Assembly: GCA_963969365.1 (NCBI GenBank)
Contig: OZ017749.1
Span: forward strand, 1,674,001 to 1,738,000
From: Asterochloris sp. CNOR1
Taxonomy: Eukaryota > Chlorophyta > Trebouxiophyceae > Trebouxiales > Trebouxiaceae
Direction of reading: 5' to 3'
Length of the DNA: 64,000 nt
A program made the position numbers and the translations under genes. The notes under the pieces are model-generated. The model searched no databases, had not been told where the DNA came from, and was given only the letters and a program-made list of their open reading frames with translations. Numbering within the stretch: position 1 is the first letter of the stretch; every line of letters starts with the position of its first letter. Positions 35,355-47,200 of this stretch are shown here, piece by piece.

Positions 35355-35579
35355 CAATGAGCTCTTACAGTATGCAAAGTCTGTGTTCCTGAAAGGGCCG
35401 TTTAGCTGTAAGCATGTCTGTTCAAGGGCACAGCGTGCAGCAGGATGGCCTACGCACACAAGCAACAGCACTATCTTTGCAAGTATGAGGTGACAAGTGC
35501 AAGCATCCCTGCAGGGCATTCATCTGCAAAACCAGAGGCACAAGCGCAAAATGGCAATCTCTCTGCTGCTGAGTCACAG
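35355..35579. terminator. Convergent 3' region of UROD (+) and the next minus-strand gene, with crossed poly(A) signals
   Basis: The plus-strand TGTAA (35407-35411) lies 53 bases after the UROD stop. The minus-strand TGTAA (35365-35369 read in reverse) lies 211 bases after the stop at 35580 and only 11 bases from the UROD stop. Transcripts ended by these signals would overlap in antisense. Confidence 0.6.
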
Positions 35580-36066
35580 TCAAGATTCAAGCTGCTCATG
35601 CATGTGGTAGATGTTTGCCATTGCAAAGTGGGTGGAGGAGTTTGGGGTGATGTTGCGCTGCTCACAGGCTGCCTCAACCAGCTCCTCGGCCTCTCGGGGG
35701 TCAGCTGCCAGCCTGCACATGTTCCTGCACACAACAGGGAGAGTCACTCAGCGTCATCTGTTGGCCTGCACGTGACAAAGCCTGCTTCCATGCTTTGTGA
35801 ATGTGCGTGCTGACAAGGTCAGCATGTTGACATGTCAAGTTGGCCTTCCAACAGTGCATTGCTTCAGAAGATAGCATCAGATGTATACAGCCGTGACTTG
35901 CCTTCCGGGTGATGAGGCGTGTCGCAGGAGCCAAAGCGCACCTGAGCATGACGTTCAGGTCATTGATGTCACAAACTTGGTCAAGCGCTGGGGATGCAGC
36001 CAGGGGCGCCACAGCAGGGGAAGGGAGTGTGCTGGGCTGGCCCTGTCGTCCAGGGCCAAAGTCCAT
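35580..36066 (-). CDS. Unrecognised small protein, or the last two exons of the gene upstream
   Basis: Two exons join in phase. One covers about 35937-36066 (MDFGPGRQGQPSTLPSP, then CDINDLNVMLR, donor gtgcgc). The other runs from about 35718 to the stop at 35580 (NMCRLAADPREAEELVEAAC, then EQRNITPNSSTHFAMANIYH, ending MHEQLES). The second has a faint helical-repeat (TPR/PPR) look, but one repeat is not enough to call. If Met 36061 is the start, the product is about 95 residues. If instead a non-GT donor joins it to the exon ending near 36285, it is the C terminus of the large gene upstream. Confidence 0.5.
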
Positions 36067-36284
36067 CTTGACCTGCAGGCAATGCCCTATGCTGCATGGG
36101 ACTGGTCTCAGCTGCTGCGAATGAGCTGCAAATCATCAATCTAATCCCTGCAAGTAGACAGGCAAGCATGCTAACAATGCAGAAACGGCCAGGGGTTCTG
36201 CTGCAGGCTAGCAGGCGAATGATCCCAGCATCTCTAGCACCTGACACAGCCCTCAAGCGTTGCTGACATGTCAAATTATGCTGG

Positions 36285-39200
36285 TCAGGAGCTCAGCCTC
36301 CCAGCCCAAGCTGCCGCTTCTGGCATTATCCCCTGGCTCTGGAGCAGCCGCTTGAAGTTCCTAGCAGGGCAGTGACAGCACTGTCACCATTTCCTGGGGC
36401 GTTCCCCGTCTGCAAGGCTTGCCTCGGTCCCAAGCGCAGCCAGGCGGTTCAGAGGTCCCGGCACCATGCTCCTGTCGCTAGGGCTGTCTGGCGATGCGCA
36501 GCCGCCCCCGCCTCCCGCCAACGAGGCCTCTGAGTCGCTGCGCACCAGCGCGCTGCGCAGCTCAAAGCCGTCCGCCTGTGTGCTGCTGCCCCGGCTGGCG
36601 CGTGGTGAGGCGCTTGCCCGCTCCCCTGGCACTGAATTGTTGGCGTCCTTGCCATGTAGGAGCTTGCTGACATCACGGCCGCATCGGAACGCCTCTTCAG
36701 CAGGCTGCTCCAGGCTACTGTCATTCCCCAACCTCCGCCGCGTGCTGCCAGGGTCCCTGCTGCCTCCTGCCATCATGCCTGCCTGAGTCTTGCCTGCATG
36801 ACCTGCAGACAAAGCAGGGCAGCCTTCTGAGCATAGAGTGGGCCTTACAAGCGCCTTGAGACGGGAGTTGACTTCAGTCCATTGCTGGCTGTGCATGCCA
36901 GGACACGACCTCAATAATTGTCTTGGCGGCCCAATTATGTCATGCTTTCAGAGCAGAAAGTCTGTTACAGCCCATTGCCCACCAGGAGGGTGAGGCAGGA
37001 GGGGGAGAACCGCCGAGATCTGCTTCTGCCTGCAGCCTTTCGAGAGCCACCAGGACGAAAGGGGTCTGCTTGAAGTTGTACGCTTGTACTAGGAATGGTG
37101 AGCACCAGGCCCAGGCACCAGTGGATGCTGCTGCACCAAGGCATGTTCCAGCCACGCTCTCTGCCATGAGCAAGCAACCAGGGCTGCCAGATTGAGGGCT
37201 GAAAAGCGAGCTTGTCCACAGAGGTGCAGCGTTCACTGGAAAAAATTTCCCGCTTGCTGCAACAAGCATGTGCCGGGCAGACATGGCCTGCAGCGCATGA
37301 CTGATGCCTAGCCATCTAGAACAACATTCAAAGGCAGCATGATGGCTGCTGGCTTACATGGGGACACCTGTAGATGTCAACAGGAGCTGCAGTGCTACTG
37401 TCAAAACCCTGGGTTGCTGGTGCGTGCATAGCACGCCAGGCAGCTTGGCGTGCTGATGTGCTAAGTTGTGGACCTCAAGAGTTCAATTTGCAAAGCTCAC
37501 CTGCAGCATTCAGGCCCACCAGGTGAAACGGGGACACCTGCATGTCCTGGGGCTCCTCATCAGCCAGCAGGGTCGACGCACTGTGAGTTCCCTGGGCTGC
37601 TTTGGCCGCGCCAAGCGCCTTCTGGCAGGGCGATTGCAATTGATGCAGGGCATGTCTGCGCCGGTGTGCAAATGCAGCTGCCACCGCGGGGCTGTTGCAG
37701 GGTATGGGCAGCATGCAGACATCCTCGTCCTGCATCGCGTTCAGCTCTGCCGCACCCTCGACCACGGGCATATCTGCAATCAGTAAGCAGTGCAAGTCAG
37801 GCTGGCTGGCAGCCTTGAGGAATTGAGTGCCTGAGGTCTCAGCTTTGCCAGACGCAACACATCTGCAGGCCAGCCAAGCATTATTTGCCTTGAACCTCTT
37901 CAAGATAGCAGGAGTTGCCAGGAGAGGATATGCCACAACACAAGCTGAATCGCCTGCCTCTCCAGTGAGCAGTGCCTCACCTGTGGACGCTGGCAGCTTC
38001 AGAGCCATGGTCACACTATCACTCTCCAGTGCGGTCCTCCTGCAGATAGTCAGCAGCAGCATTGATCAACAGGCTCCACTAGATTAGGGCAAAGGGGTCA
38101 AGATGCTGCAGCTGAAGGCTGGAGTAGGTCTCAGCAGGGACTCCCGCCCTCAGCACCAGGGCTGCAACTGCGCAGGTTGTGCAGGGCAGTCACCTCTGCA
38201 GAGCTGCCAGCATGACATCGTTGTCCAAGGATGATGCTGGGCCAGCAGAGTCCATGTGGTCAGGCAGGGCACCTGCAGTCCAGCCAAATCAAGTCTTGCA
38301 GGCACCAGGGTTGGCTCCAGTCCATGGAATTGTGTTGCATGTCAGGACAGGGTCATGAGATACCATCAGGGCGCAGGCTCCTACCTGGCGTCCACATGCA
38401 CTGGCACCAGAGACCTTGCTTGAATGCAGTGGCAGTGCTCGATGGAGTTGTAAGAGAGCTGTATCAGACTGCATGACTCACTTGTGCTGAAGCTGGCGAG
38501 GGCATGCTGCCCCAGGGGGACCACAGGTGGCCCCGCATGCACAGCTGGGGGCGGCCATGACAGTATGGTGCAGGCCTCAGCTGAGCTCAGGGTCGCCCTG
38601 GTTCCAGCCTCCGCCCAAGCAGGCTGCCACCCAAAGCCCGCAGGTGGCAGGTCTGCGTCCCGCTGACCCATCTAGTAGACAGTAGGTGGACAGACAGCTC
38701 TTACAATCTGAGGCAAGCCAGCACAAGGAAGCTGCTGATCCAACTTTCTCGCAGCACGGCGCAGCACAAAGCTGTGCACAGAGCTCTGGCAAACCTCTGC
38801 CCACTGCTGCGTGACAGGGGAAGCCAGCAGGTCATGACTGCCGCTTTGCAGCAAAGAACCTTAAGCATTGCGCACTGGTATGTGGCAACATCAGACACGG
38901 TGTAGCTAGCAGTGAAGGCCATCAGCATCTCAAGCGTGCCAAGCAATTCTAGCAACAAACAGACAGACAAGCCAGCCTTAAGCATGTCCAGGCTTTGCAG
39001 CATTAGGGTTGACTCAAACACTGCCATGAGCCCAAGGCCATCTCTTTCCACCAAAGCCTGTACCTGTCAATCTGAGAGACGCTATAAAGCAGCACATCAT
39101 GTCACTGAGACAAATGGAGTGCAACCCACATCTTGATGCCTCTGCGCCTTTGCCTGGCTGGCTGGCACCTCAGCGCTGCGAAGGGCTGCTTGCGCCTCTG

Positions 39201-41015
39201 CCTGCTGCAGTACATTGGCGTTCAGCATGCGCTGCAGGTTTATCTGGGGCCGACCCTGCTGATTGCTGAGAAGGCTGACATTCTCAGCCCCTGCCAGCAT
39301 GACTGTGCTGCTGGGCTGCACGCCTGAGGTGCTGGTGCTACTGATGGCCTTGGCGCTGCTAGTGCGCTGCAGCCTTTGGGCGCTGCTACCCCCGCTGTTT
39401 CGCCTGCAAAAGGGCACCACAGCAGGCGTGCCTCCCCATCACTCGTATGGCTCAGCTGCTCCTTGCCAGCATGCCTCCCATTGTGTGCTGCAGGCATACC
39501 AGTCAAACAGTACAACATTACGGCCAGCTCATGTCACCGGAGCACCTGTCCCATCTGGGCCCTGTCTGCACAAGCTGCTCCTTGTCAGCGCCATGCAGGC
39601 CTGCGCCAGACTGCCCACTATCTCAAAGCCATCTTGTTCACTTGAGCGCCTGGCCCCGTTGCGCAGCTGCTGGTTGCCAGCTCACTCAGGGAGCTAAACA
39701 ATGTAGGGCACATGGGCCAGCATGTCTAAGCGCTCTCTCAGCGCCCTGGTTTGCTCAAGCTGCTCCTGTACTCAGACTGAGACGGGCCAACTCGGGACTG
39801 GCTTCATCTCAAGGCTGTCCTGCCTGACCTGAGTGCCTGCCCTCTCCGCGCCCTGACCTGCACCAGCAGCGCCGCCCTGTGCGCCTCAGCAGCCGTCTTG
39901 GGTATCTGCCTGACCTGGGCCACGCGCTTGGGGCTGGCCGCAAAATGAAAGGTCCCTGGCCTGACAGCTGGCTCCTGCAGATGCACCATACAATGTCCAG
40001 CTCCCCAGGCACAGAAAGTGGAGTGGTCTCCCTGGCTTGCAAGCTGTGGCACACCAAAAGTGCTTGTATCTCACAGCTGGCTCCTCACGACTTGAGAGCA
40101 GGATGTTACTGCCGGGGATGAACAAACAAATAACACAGCTGGATGTTAGATGATTCCACTCACAAGGCCTCAAAGCTGGCACCTGCAGAATGCAGAGCGC
40201 TGCCATGCTCAGCCAAGCAGCATTGCTCCATTTGGATGGAGCATGCGCATCCAGACGTTGCTGGCCCCAGTGCAATCTCATTGCCTCACTCTGCAGGGGA
40301 AGCCAAAGCTATGAGACAAGGAAAGGTCAAACAAAGCTGCTGACATACTACCTGGGACAAAGGATGCTCCGAAGCAGATTCTGCAAACGTGCGGGCGTCT
40401 CTGAATCCGCTGAATCGCTCGCTCATATCATCTGCGCTGAACCTGGTGTCCAGCTGTGTTTCACAGGCTGCACATGGCAGGTGAAGGTCAAATTCAACAG
40501 GCAAGCACTGCAGCAGCCTTTCAGTGAGCTCTGCCACTGAGCTACAGCCTGCAGGTGAGCAGGGCCGCAGATCAGCGGCCTGGAGCGGCAGGCCTGTTGG
40601 GAGACCACTGCTGGCCTTATGTTGACCTTGTGAGCTGCACACACCTGCATGGCCATCCACTTGCTCCTCTGCCACCTCTGGAAGCTTCCCAGGGGGGCTG
40701 GTTTTGGATTTCTTCTTGTGACGGTCTGCTGTCCAAGGGGAGCGCTGATGCAGGTGTGCCATCTGCACAGGAAGACATCAGCCTCTGGCTGTCTGCTGGC
40801 CGTTTGCCATTGGATCCAAGCTGTGCGCGCCCACGGCAGCATCTGTGCTGATCATGTGATTGGCAGATCTCACAACAACAGGACTTCTTAGCTGCATGAG
40901 GGTGCAAGCACTCACGCTGCCACGCCCGGGAGACGGAGTGTCCATGTCTGAGAAGCGCCTGGCAGTCAATAGTGGTTATCAAAGCAGCTTTAGGTGCACT
41001 GTCCCGTGAGGCCAT
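36285..41015 (-). CDS. Unrecognised large multi-exon gene, partly coiled-coil and Ser-rich
   Basis: No family recognised. ATG 41015 (MASRDSAPKAALITTIDCQ) is the likely first codon, 210 bases after the GAD stop. Convincing coding stretches downstream: LTERLLQCLPVEFDLHLPC, then SADDMSERFSGFRDARTF (about 40350-40550); FHFAASPKRVAQ, then KTAAEAHRAALLVQ (about 39855-39960); EQLEQTRALRERLDMLAHV, coiled-coil-like (near 39740); DGFEIVGSLAQACMALTRSS (near 39600); INLQRMLNANVLQQAEAQAA (near 39220); GLGLMAVFESTLMLQSLDML (near 39020); VTQQWAEVCQSSVHSFVLRR (near 38780); DMPVVEGAAELNAMQDEDV (near 37750); YNFKQTPFVLVALERLQAE (near 37050); a Ser/Gly-rich exon to 36390; NFKRLLQSQGIMPEAAAWAG, then a stop at 36285. 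Junctions are mostly unresolved, and two genes may be merged here. Confidence 0.55.
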
Positions 41016-41224
41016 CGTCCATCTTTTGCAAGAGCAATCTTGGAGATATAGAGGAGCTTCATGAACCCAAGAAGATAAGTATTGCTTCGATGATCAGTTG
41101 TAGTGCAACTCAGCGGAGTGGGTTTGTGGTGATGCCATTCTTCATGCCCTCGGTGGAGGGTTGGAGGTTCAAGAGAGACCAATGCAATGGGACTTCTGGG
41201 TGACTTGATGAAGTGAGCACATGT
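41016..41224. other. Short gap between GAD and the next co-oriented gene
   Basis: 209 bases hold the GAD 3' end and the start region of the gene beginning at 41015. No TGTAA on the minus strand and no promoter motif was seen. Confidence 0.4.
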
Positions 41225-44200
41225 CTAGCAGACGCCATTGTGCTTGTGCGTTCTTGTCTTGTTGGGGTGCTTCTCTGAATCATGGTGCTCTGCCTTGAGC
41301 ACCGCCAGGCGAGGCCGCTTGCCTGGGTGATGGGGCAGAACTGTCTCCTTCAGCTCCTGAGGCAGCTTGCCAGCCTCCAGAGCCTTCAGCTGCAGCACAC
41401 CAAGGTGGGAGGAATGAGCTCACATCACGGCAGCAGTGAAGGAAGGCATCACACAACAACGCAAGCAACTTGCCAGCCTGGTGCGTCCAACAGCACCAGG
41501 CAGCCATTGAGAAATATGAGCATCCTCAGCACCTGTGAGACTTAAAACCCACAATATGCCCACCAGCACCATGATTCAGCTTCCCAACAATCACTGACAA
41601 GTAGACTGTGCCCCAAGCTATGCTGATCGTGCACAGGCTGAGCACCTGCCAGCCCATCTATGAAGCCAGCTACATGCTCAGGCGTTCCAAACATGCCAGG
41701 CCCTTGCAAAAGCTGAGCACACCTGACTCAAGCCAAAGGCGAACCCCAAGCATTGGCCGCAAAGCTGCAGTGACCTACCTGATCGTCTGTGAAGCTGAAG
41801 TGGTGATCTAAATACTCCACCACGCGCACGAAGTCCTTGATCAGCTCCTCTGCCATGGACATGCTCAAGTCTTCCCGAATGACCACCCGCAGCAGCTTGA
41901 TGTGTCTGCAGGGGACACAGCAGGGGTGAGCACCCAAAAGCAGCAACAGGTGCCCTGCTTCTCTGCCACGGACATCCTTGACACCGCGGCAACGCAGCAT
42001 AGCTCAACATGCCTGCAGAGGTGATGAGAGGGGTGCCCCTCCATGCCAGCAGCATGGAGTGGCCTGCTCTTGCCTTGAAAATCTCAAGCAGTGGCAAAGC
42101 CTTAGCTGCCGCAGGCAGTTGCACGAGGTCCTACACTAGATGCATCAAGGCTGCTCCTGACAGCTGCATTGCCAAGCAGGGAAGGCGGTCACTCGCAGCA
42201 CAAGCGCATGGTGGCCTGAGGGCGCAGCTGCAATGCCAGGCAGGGAAGGCAGTATCGTCCAGCTCTGACCTGATGTCTGGCGCCATCGTGTAGGCAGGCA
42301 CAGTCCATCCCCGTGCCTTCAGCTTGTCACTCACGTCAAACTCGTTGTACCTGCACAGGCCAGTAGGCTCTCAAGTGCGGTCACCACTTCCGGGCCATAT
42401 GCTGGGGCTGCAGCGCCCATGGCTCCTATTTGCTGTGCTTCTCAATGTCTTCCCCTGGCAGGGCAGACAAGCAGGTTTTACAACAGCTTCCCTACTGCAA
42501 ACAATGAAGAGCAGAGGCTCTGCAACAGCCAGCTGCCTGCAGCCATCTGGGGAGACCCCAAGATGTCAGTGACCTTACCTGCGCTCTGCTGGCGTGCCAT
42601 CCTTGTCCGTCACCGTGTTCAGGCGGCAGGCCACCAGGGGCAGAGCGTTGGAGGAGCTCATGATGGTGAAGTGGCCTGCAACGACATCAGGGCAGCTCAC
42701 ACCTCCCATGTGGCAAAGCATCTCCAAATGGGCTGTGAGGCAGCTGATGGTTCATCACGCAATGAGACAACGCAGCAATGCTCAGCTGTCAATAAAGCCT
42801 GCACTATAGAAATCAGCCGGCCACCTGGTGCTGCAATGCGCTTAGTTGCAGAAGACAACACATGGCTCTGGCATGGCAGGTTCAGTATGTATGCCTTGAG
42901 TTCACGCACCTGTCTCCTCAAGGCCTGTCCTAAGGTGGTGTGCCACAGCCATCAGGTTCTTCATAATTTTGGTGTAGCCATTCTTGCCAAGCCTCAGGAA
43001 CTGCTTGCATAAAAAACAGGTTATGAGGGGAAGGCTGCATTGTTGGGCATGCACTGCACCATGCACTGACCTTCCCAGCCTGAGCAAGTGCTGACGCCAA
43101 GGACAGCCCTGATTTGCACGCACTGCATACACCCATAAATGTGGCTGATAGAGCACCCTGATCAGGCCCAAGCACCTGAGCTATAGGCAATCCTCCCATG
43201 TTGCAGCCCCTGTATTAAAGCTGGCATGTATACGGCGTGCCACGCCGCCCCAAGATTTCTGACAATGTATAGACTGTTCTGAGGCAATGCACAAGAGCGG
43301 TGCAGCCCCTGCTTGCCTGGTAGTACTGGGCCAGGACGTGGGCGGCCCCCCGAGAGAAGTTGAGGGTCATTGACGGCTGGTCACTGCCCAGGTAGTTGAC
43401 CTGCAGGCCGGACGCAGCCTTCAGGGGTTCCGAATGGGCGCAAAGGTGGACTAACAAGAGTCTCTATATCACATAGAATGTCTTGCTTCAGCATGCCTCT
43501 CAGCCAAGCAACATTGTGTGCTTGTAGCAGTGCACTGCTATTGAGCTGGCTGCCCTTGCATACAGCTGGGCGCCCCGAGGCAAGCAAGCAGAGCTGTGTG
43601 ATGGCCTCAAGCTCCCACGGAAGTATCTGCCTGCCTGTGCCTTCATGCCACATGCCCCTGCCCAGCAGGGAGCAGTGGTGGGGCACACAGGGCCTGACAA
43701 GCATCTGACCAAACTGGGCCTCCAGTGGGCAAAACTGTAGACCTGGGGTCAGGCAGCAGATCAGCAAACAGGCACTCACGTGGAAGATAATCTCCTCAGG
43801 GACATACTCCTTGCTGCGGAAAATGACCCAGCCAACACCTGCATACCACAATGGACCTCTCCATAACACCTGGTGCGGAGGAGGTGGTCCAGTCCAAGAC
43901 GTGCACACCACGCAGAGCTCTCAACAAGGCCTAGCGCTGATCTGAACATGGTGGTTGGCAGTACACAGCCCGGAACAGGCAAGAATACAGGGTGCAAAGC
44001 CTGAGTGCAGCAGCATCTGCAGAGGGTGGAAGCAGCAGCAAGCAGGCAGCACTATGCCCTGCTGCTTGTGTTGCACATGCGGGCCATAGCACTGCAAGCT
44101 GACAGGTCAAGGCTTAATGCCTGTCCTGCAGTACAACATCGGCCTGATATGAGCACCAGGCCGGACTCAAACCGCTGGCGCTGGCAGCACATGACCAGGC

Positions 44201-47200
44201 TTCAGGCTCCACGTCACAGGTGCAGCAGCCCAAAATTGCTCCTCAGGGTTCACGGGGCCAGAGACATCAGCCCTTTGCTCAGCCTCAAAAGGCATTGCAG
44301 TGGAGCAGCAGCTGCCAGATGCGAACCTGGGTACACGAGGCCATACTTGTGGCCAGAGGCATTAATGGACACCACGTTCTTGAGGCGGAAGTCCCACTTC
44401 AGGTCTGGCTGCACAAATGGCGCCACAAAGCCCCCGCTGGCTCCGTCAACATGGATGCCCACGCTGAAGCCCTGCAGGAAGGCAGTGAACTCAGTGCGTC
44501 CTTGAAAAGGGCTGCCCTGTGCAAGCCAACCAGATCTGGGAATGCAGGCCTGTGCATATTGGATGGAGTGCTGTACTGACTATCTGGAAAGGACAGGGCC
44601 TGCTTTGCAGCTTTATATGAGCTAACAGGCTGGCATGGAGATCGACTTTTTGGTCAGCTTAAGAGCATGATTTGCAAGCAGAGAGCGCCACCAATCTGTC
44701 GGTGATGCATTGCAAGCCTTTCCAGAGCTGCCTGACATCAGGCTTGAGTCTCCGCTAGCCTACCTTGTCCTTGTTTAGCTTGGTGACCAGCTTGTCCAGC
44801 TTCTCAACATCCTGAAGCACACAGGCATGCAGCAATGAGACCAGCATATCCTGCTGCACACCCTAGTGCTGCGTCATGCTCGGTTTGGGTGTCACTGACA
44901 CACAGCTGCTGTGCTGCCGGTGCGAAATGGACGCAAAGGCCTCCGCCAGGCAGCCAGCACGATACGCAAACAGATGGCGCTTCCCCAACAGGGATTCGCC
45001 ATGCCATGCGATGCACTCAGCGAGGCAGGTATTGGACTGAGCATGCGGGTTTCAGCTTTTCTAACCTCATACTCTCCAGTGTAAGTGGAGCCCAGGATAG
45101 CACAGATGCCTGCACAGCCAAGGCAACCACTCAGTGGCACCAGAGACAGCACTTGATACAAGGCTTGGCAGCAAGACCCCGACCCCCCCCCCCCTCCCCC
45201 ACCCCCCCCCCCCCCTCTGCCAGGTTAAGGCTTGAACATGTTCTCCTGTTTTGCGCCTGTCAGCCCCCGCTCTGCACCCACCACTCTGGCAGCAGCTCGA
45301 GCTGCCTCTTGAGGCCAGTCAAAGCTGCCAACCACTGTTGCCAGAGCAGCGCCTTGCAGGGTGGCAGTGGCAGCCATGCCCCACCAGAGGCCTGCCACAC
45401 CCAGACCCACAGCGAACCCAAGCACACTGTCTGCTGTCTGGCAGTGCCAGCTCTCAAGCATTCAAATGTGGGTCTTTGGCAAACAGTGGGAGGCCAGAGA
45501 GCAGGGCCTGCCATCGCGGATGCAAGCTCAGGACAAAGATAAAACGCCTCAGATGTACCAGGTACCCACCAATGGTATTCTCGTCGCAGGCCTCTATGGC
45601 TGCCTCAGGTCGCATGACGTACGAGTCTTCAGTCAGGGGGATGAAGTGCTCCTCCACATCAAAGTACCGGGTAAACTTCTCCCAGCAAACCCTGCAGCAT
45701 AGTACATCACAACTTAATTCTGACCGCCTGCTGGGAGCTGTGACTTTTGGCAGTCTGCACCCAATGCAGCCGGTCATGGCGAAGCCTTTTGGCCCTGAAC
45801 AGTTGAAAATTTTATTCCAACAGGCCCGGCTGGAGAGGCAAGGGCTCCTCAGAACAGCATTTTTAGGGGATGCAGCTGCCTGCCCTGCAGTGCTGCTGCG
45901 CGTTAGTGCCTGACTGCAGCCTTGCCATCCAGGACGCAGTCCTGGCAGCTGCTGCTAGGTGGCCTGCTGTCTGCCAGGCGCAAATCCCAGCAGGTTCTCA
46001 GCACAGTCAGCTGACTGCACAGCATACAGCAGCAGCAGCCACAGCCTGCGCCTAGTCATCTGACCACATGCAACAGACACACATGCAAGCAGGTCCCGTT
46101 GTGAGATGCATTGGACCTAGCAGCTCCTGAGTAAGGGGCCTTGCTGTGGTCCTTTCCGGCGGACTTGGGCAGCCAGCAGTCGTCAAGGAACCAGAACATG
46201 CAACTGTGCGGAGTCTGACTCAACACAGCAAAGCGGTTCCACTTATACGATTCACAGGAGAAACCCAACCCCTCAGGGCCTGTGACTGTGCAGCAACAAC
46301 AACTCACTGGACATTGTAGCCCATGACCAGGTTGGGCTTGCTGTAGTCCTTGCCCTCAGCCTTCCGCTTAGCCTGCCAGCGCTTCTTCATGGCCAGCCCC
46401 GCCAGCATGATGGCCTCGCTGCTGCCCACTGTAGATGTGCCAATGGTTTCCTCAGGCTTGGCGGGGGAGTGGTAGAGGTCAGCCAGCATGGCAACACACC
46501 TGCAGGGCGGTGTGGCAGCTCATTGCACTCTACTCTTCTGTCAGGCTCAACAGGAGAATGGCACAGGTGATCTGCACAGCGTCATGCCAGCAGGCCAGCC
46601 ATAGAGACAGCTTGGTGGGCAGCTACCATGGCGCAGACCTGCAGGGCAGTGTGCAAGTGATGACAGTTGGTCCTTGTCAGGTACGGCTGAGGAGGGGTAC
46701 AGCGTTGGCCAGCACTGGCTGAGGAGGGTACAGCTTCAGCCAGCACACCTGCAAAATAGTCCTGCAGCAGCTTGCTGGGCAGCCAGCATAGCGGCACCTC
46801 CTGCAGATGGCTCAACGCCCGCAGAGCAGGGTTCAGCAGCAGCCCACATGGGCAGCTGCTACACCCACAGAGCAAGAAGTCTCCACATGTGGGGTGCTGG
46901 ATGGAGCAGGCCGGAGGGGGTCCGTCATGCTGAGTTAGCAGTCAAAGTAGGGGTTGGAAGTTACTCAATGGCAGGCCGCAATACTTCAACCAGCCAAAAC
47001 TGCAACGCTGCAGATGCAGGTCACACACAACATTAAGGAAGCAGCGCTGCAGCATCAGGTGCAGCATTCCAGAAAAGCTGCACCTGTTGGCAATCTCGGT
47101 GGATGAAGGGTAGATCTCCATGTCCACAAAGTTGACGTTGAGGGACTCGGCGATGAGTTTCTCAGCCTCAGGCTCCATCCAGGTGGTGCAGAAGGAGGCC

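Noticed and set aside
36449-36786. Plus-strand frame MLLSLGLSGDAQPPPPPAN
   Set aside because: It is antisense to the Ser/Gly-rich exon of the minus-strand gene, which continues in phase into NFKRLLQSQG.
44835-45542. Long plus-strand frame (235 residues) within GAD
   Set aside because: It runs through the C tract as poly-Pro and lies antisense to GAD exons with the expected motifs.
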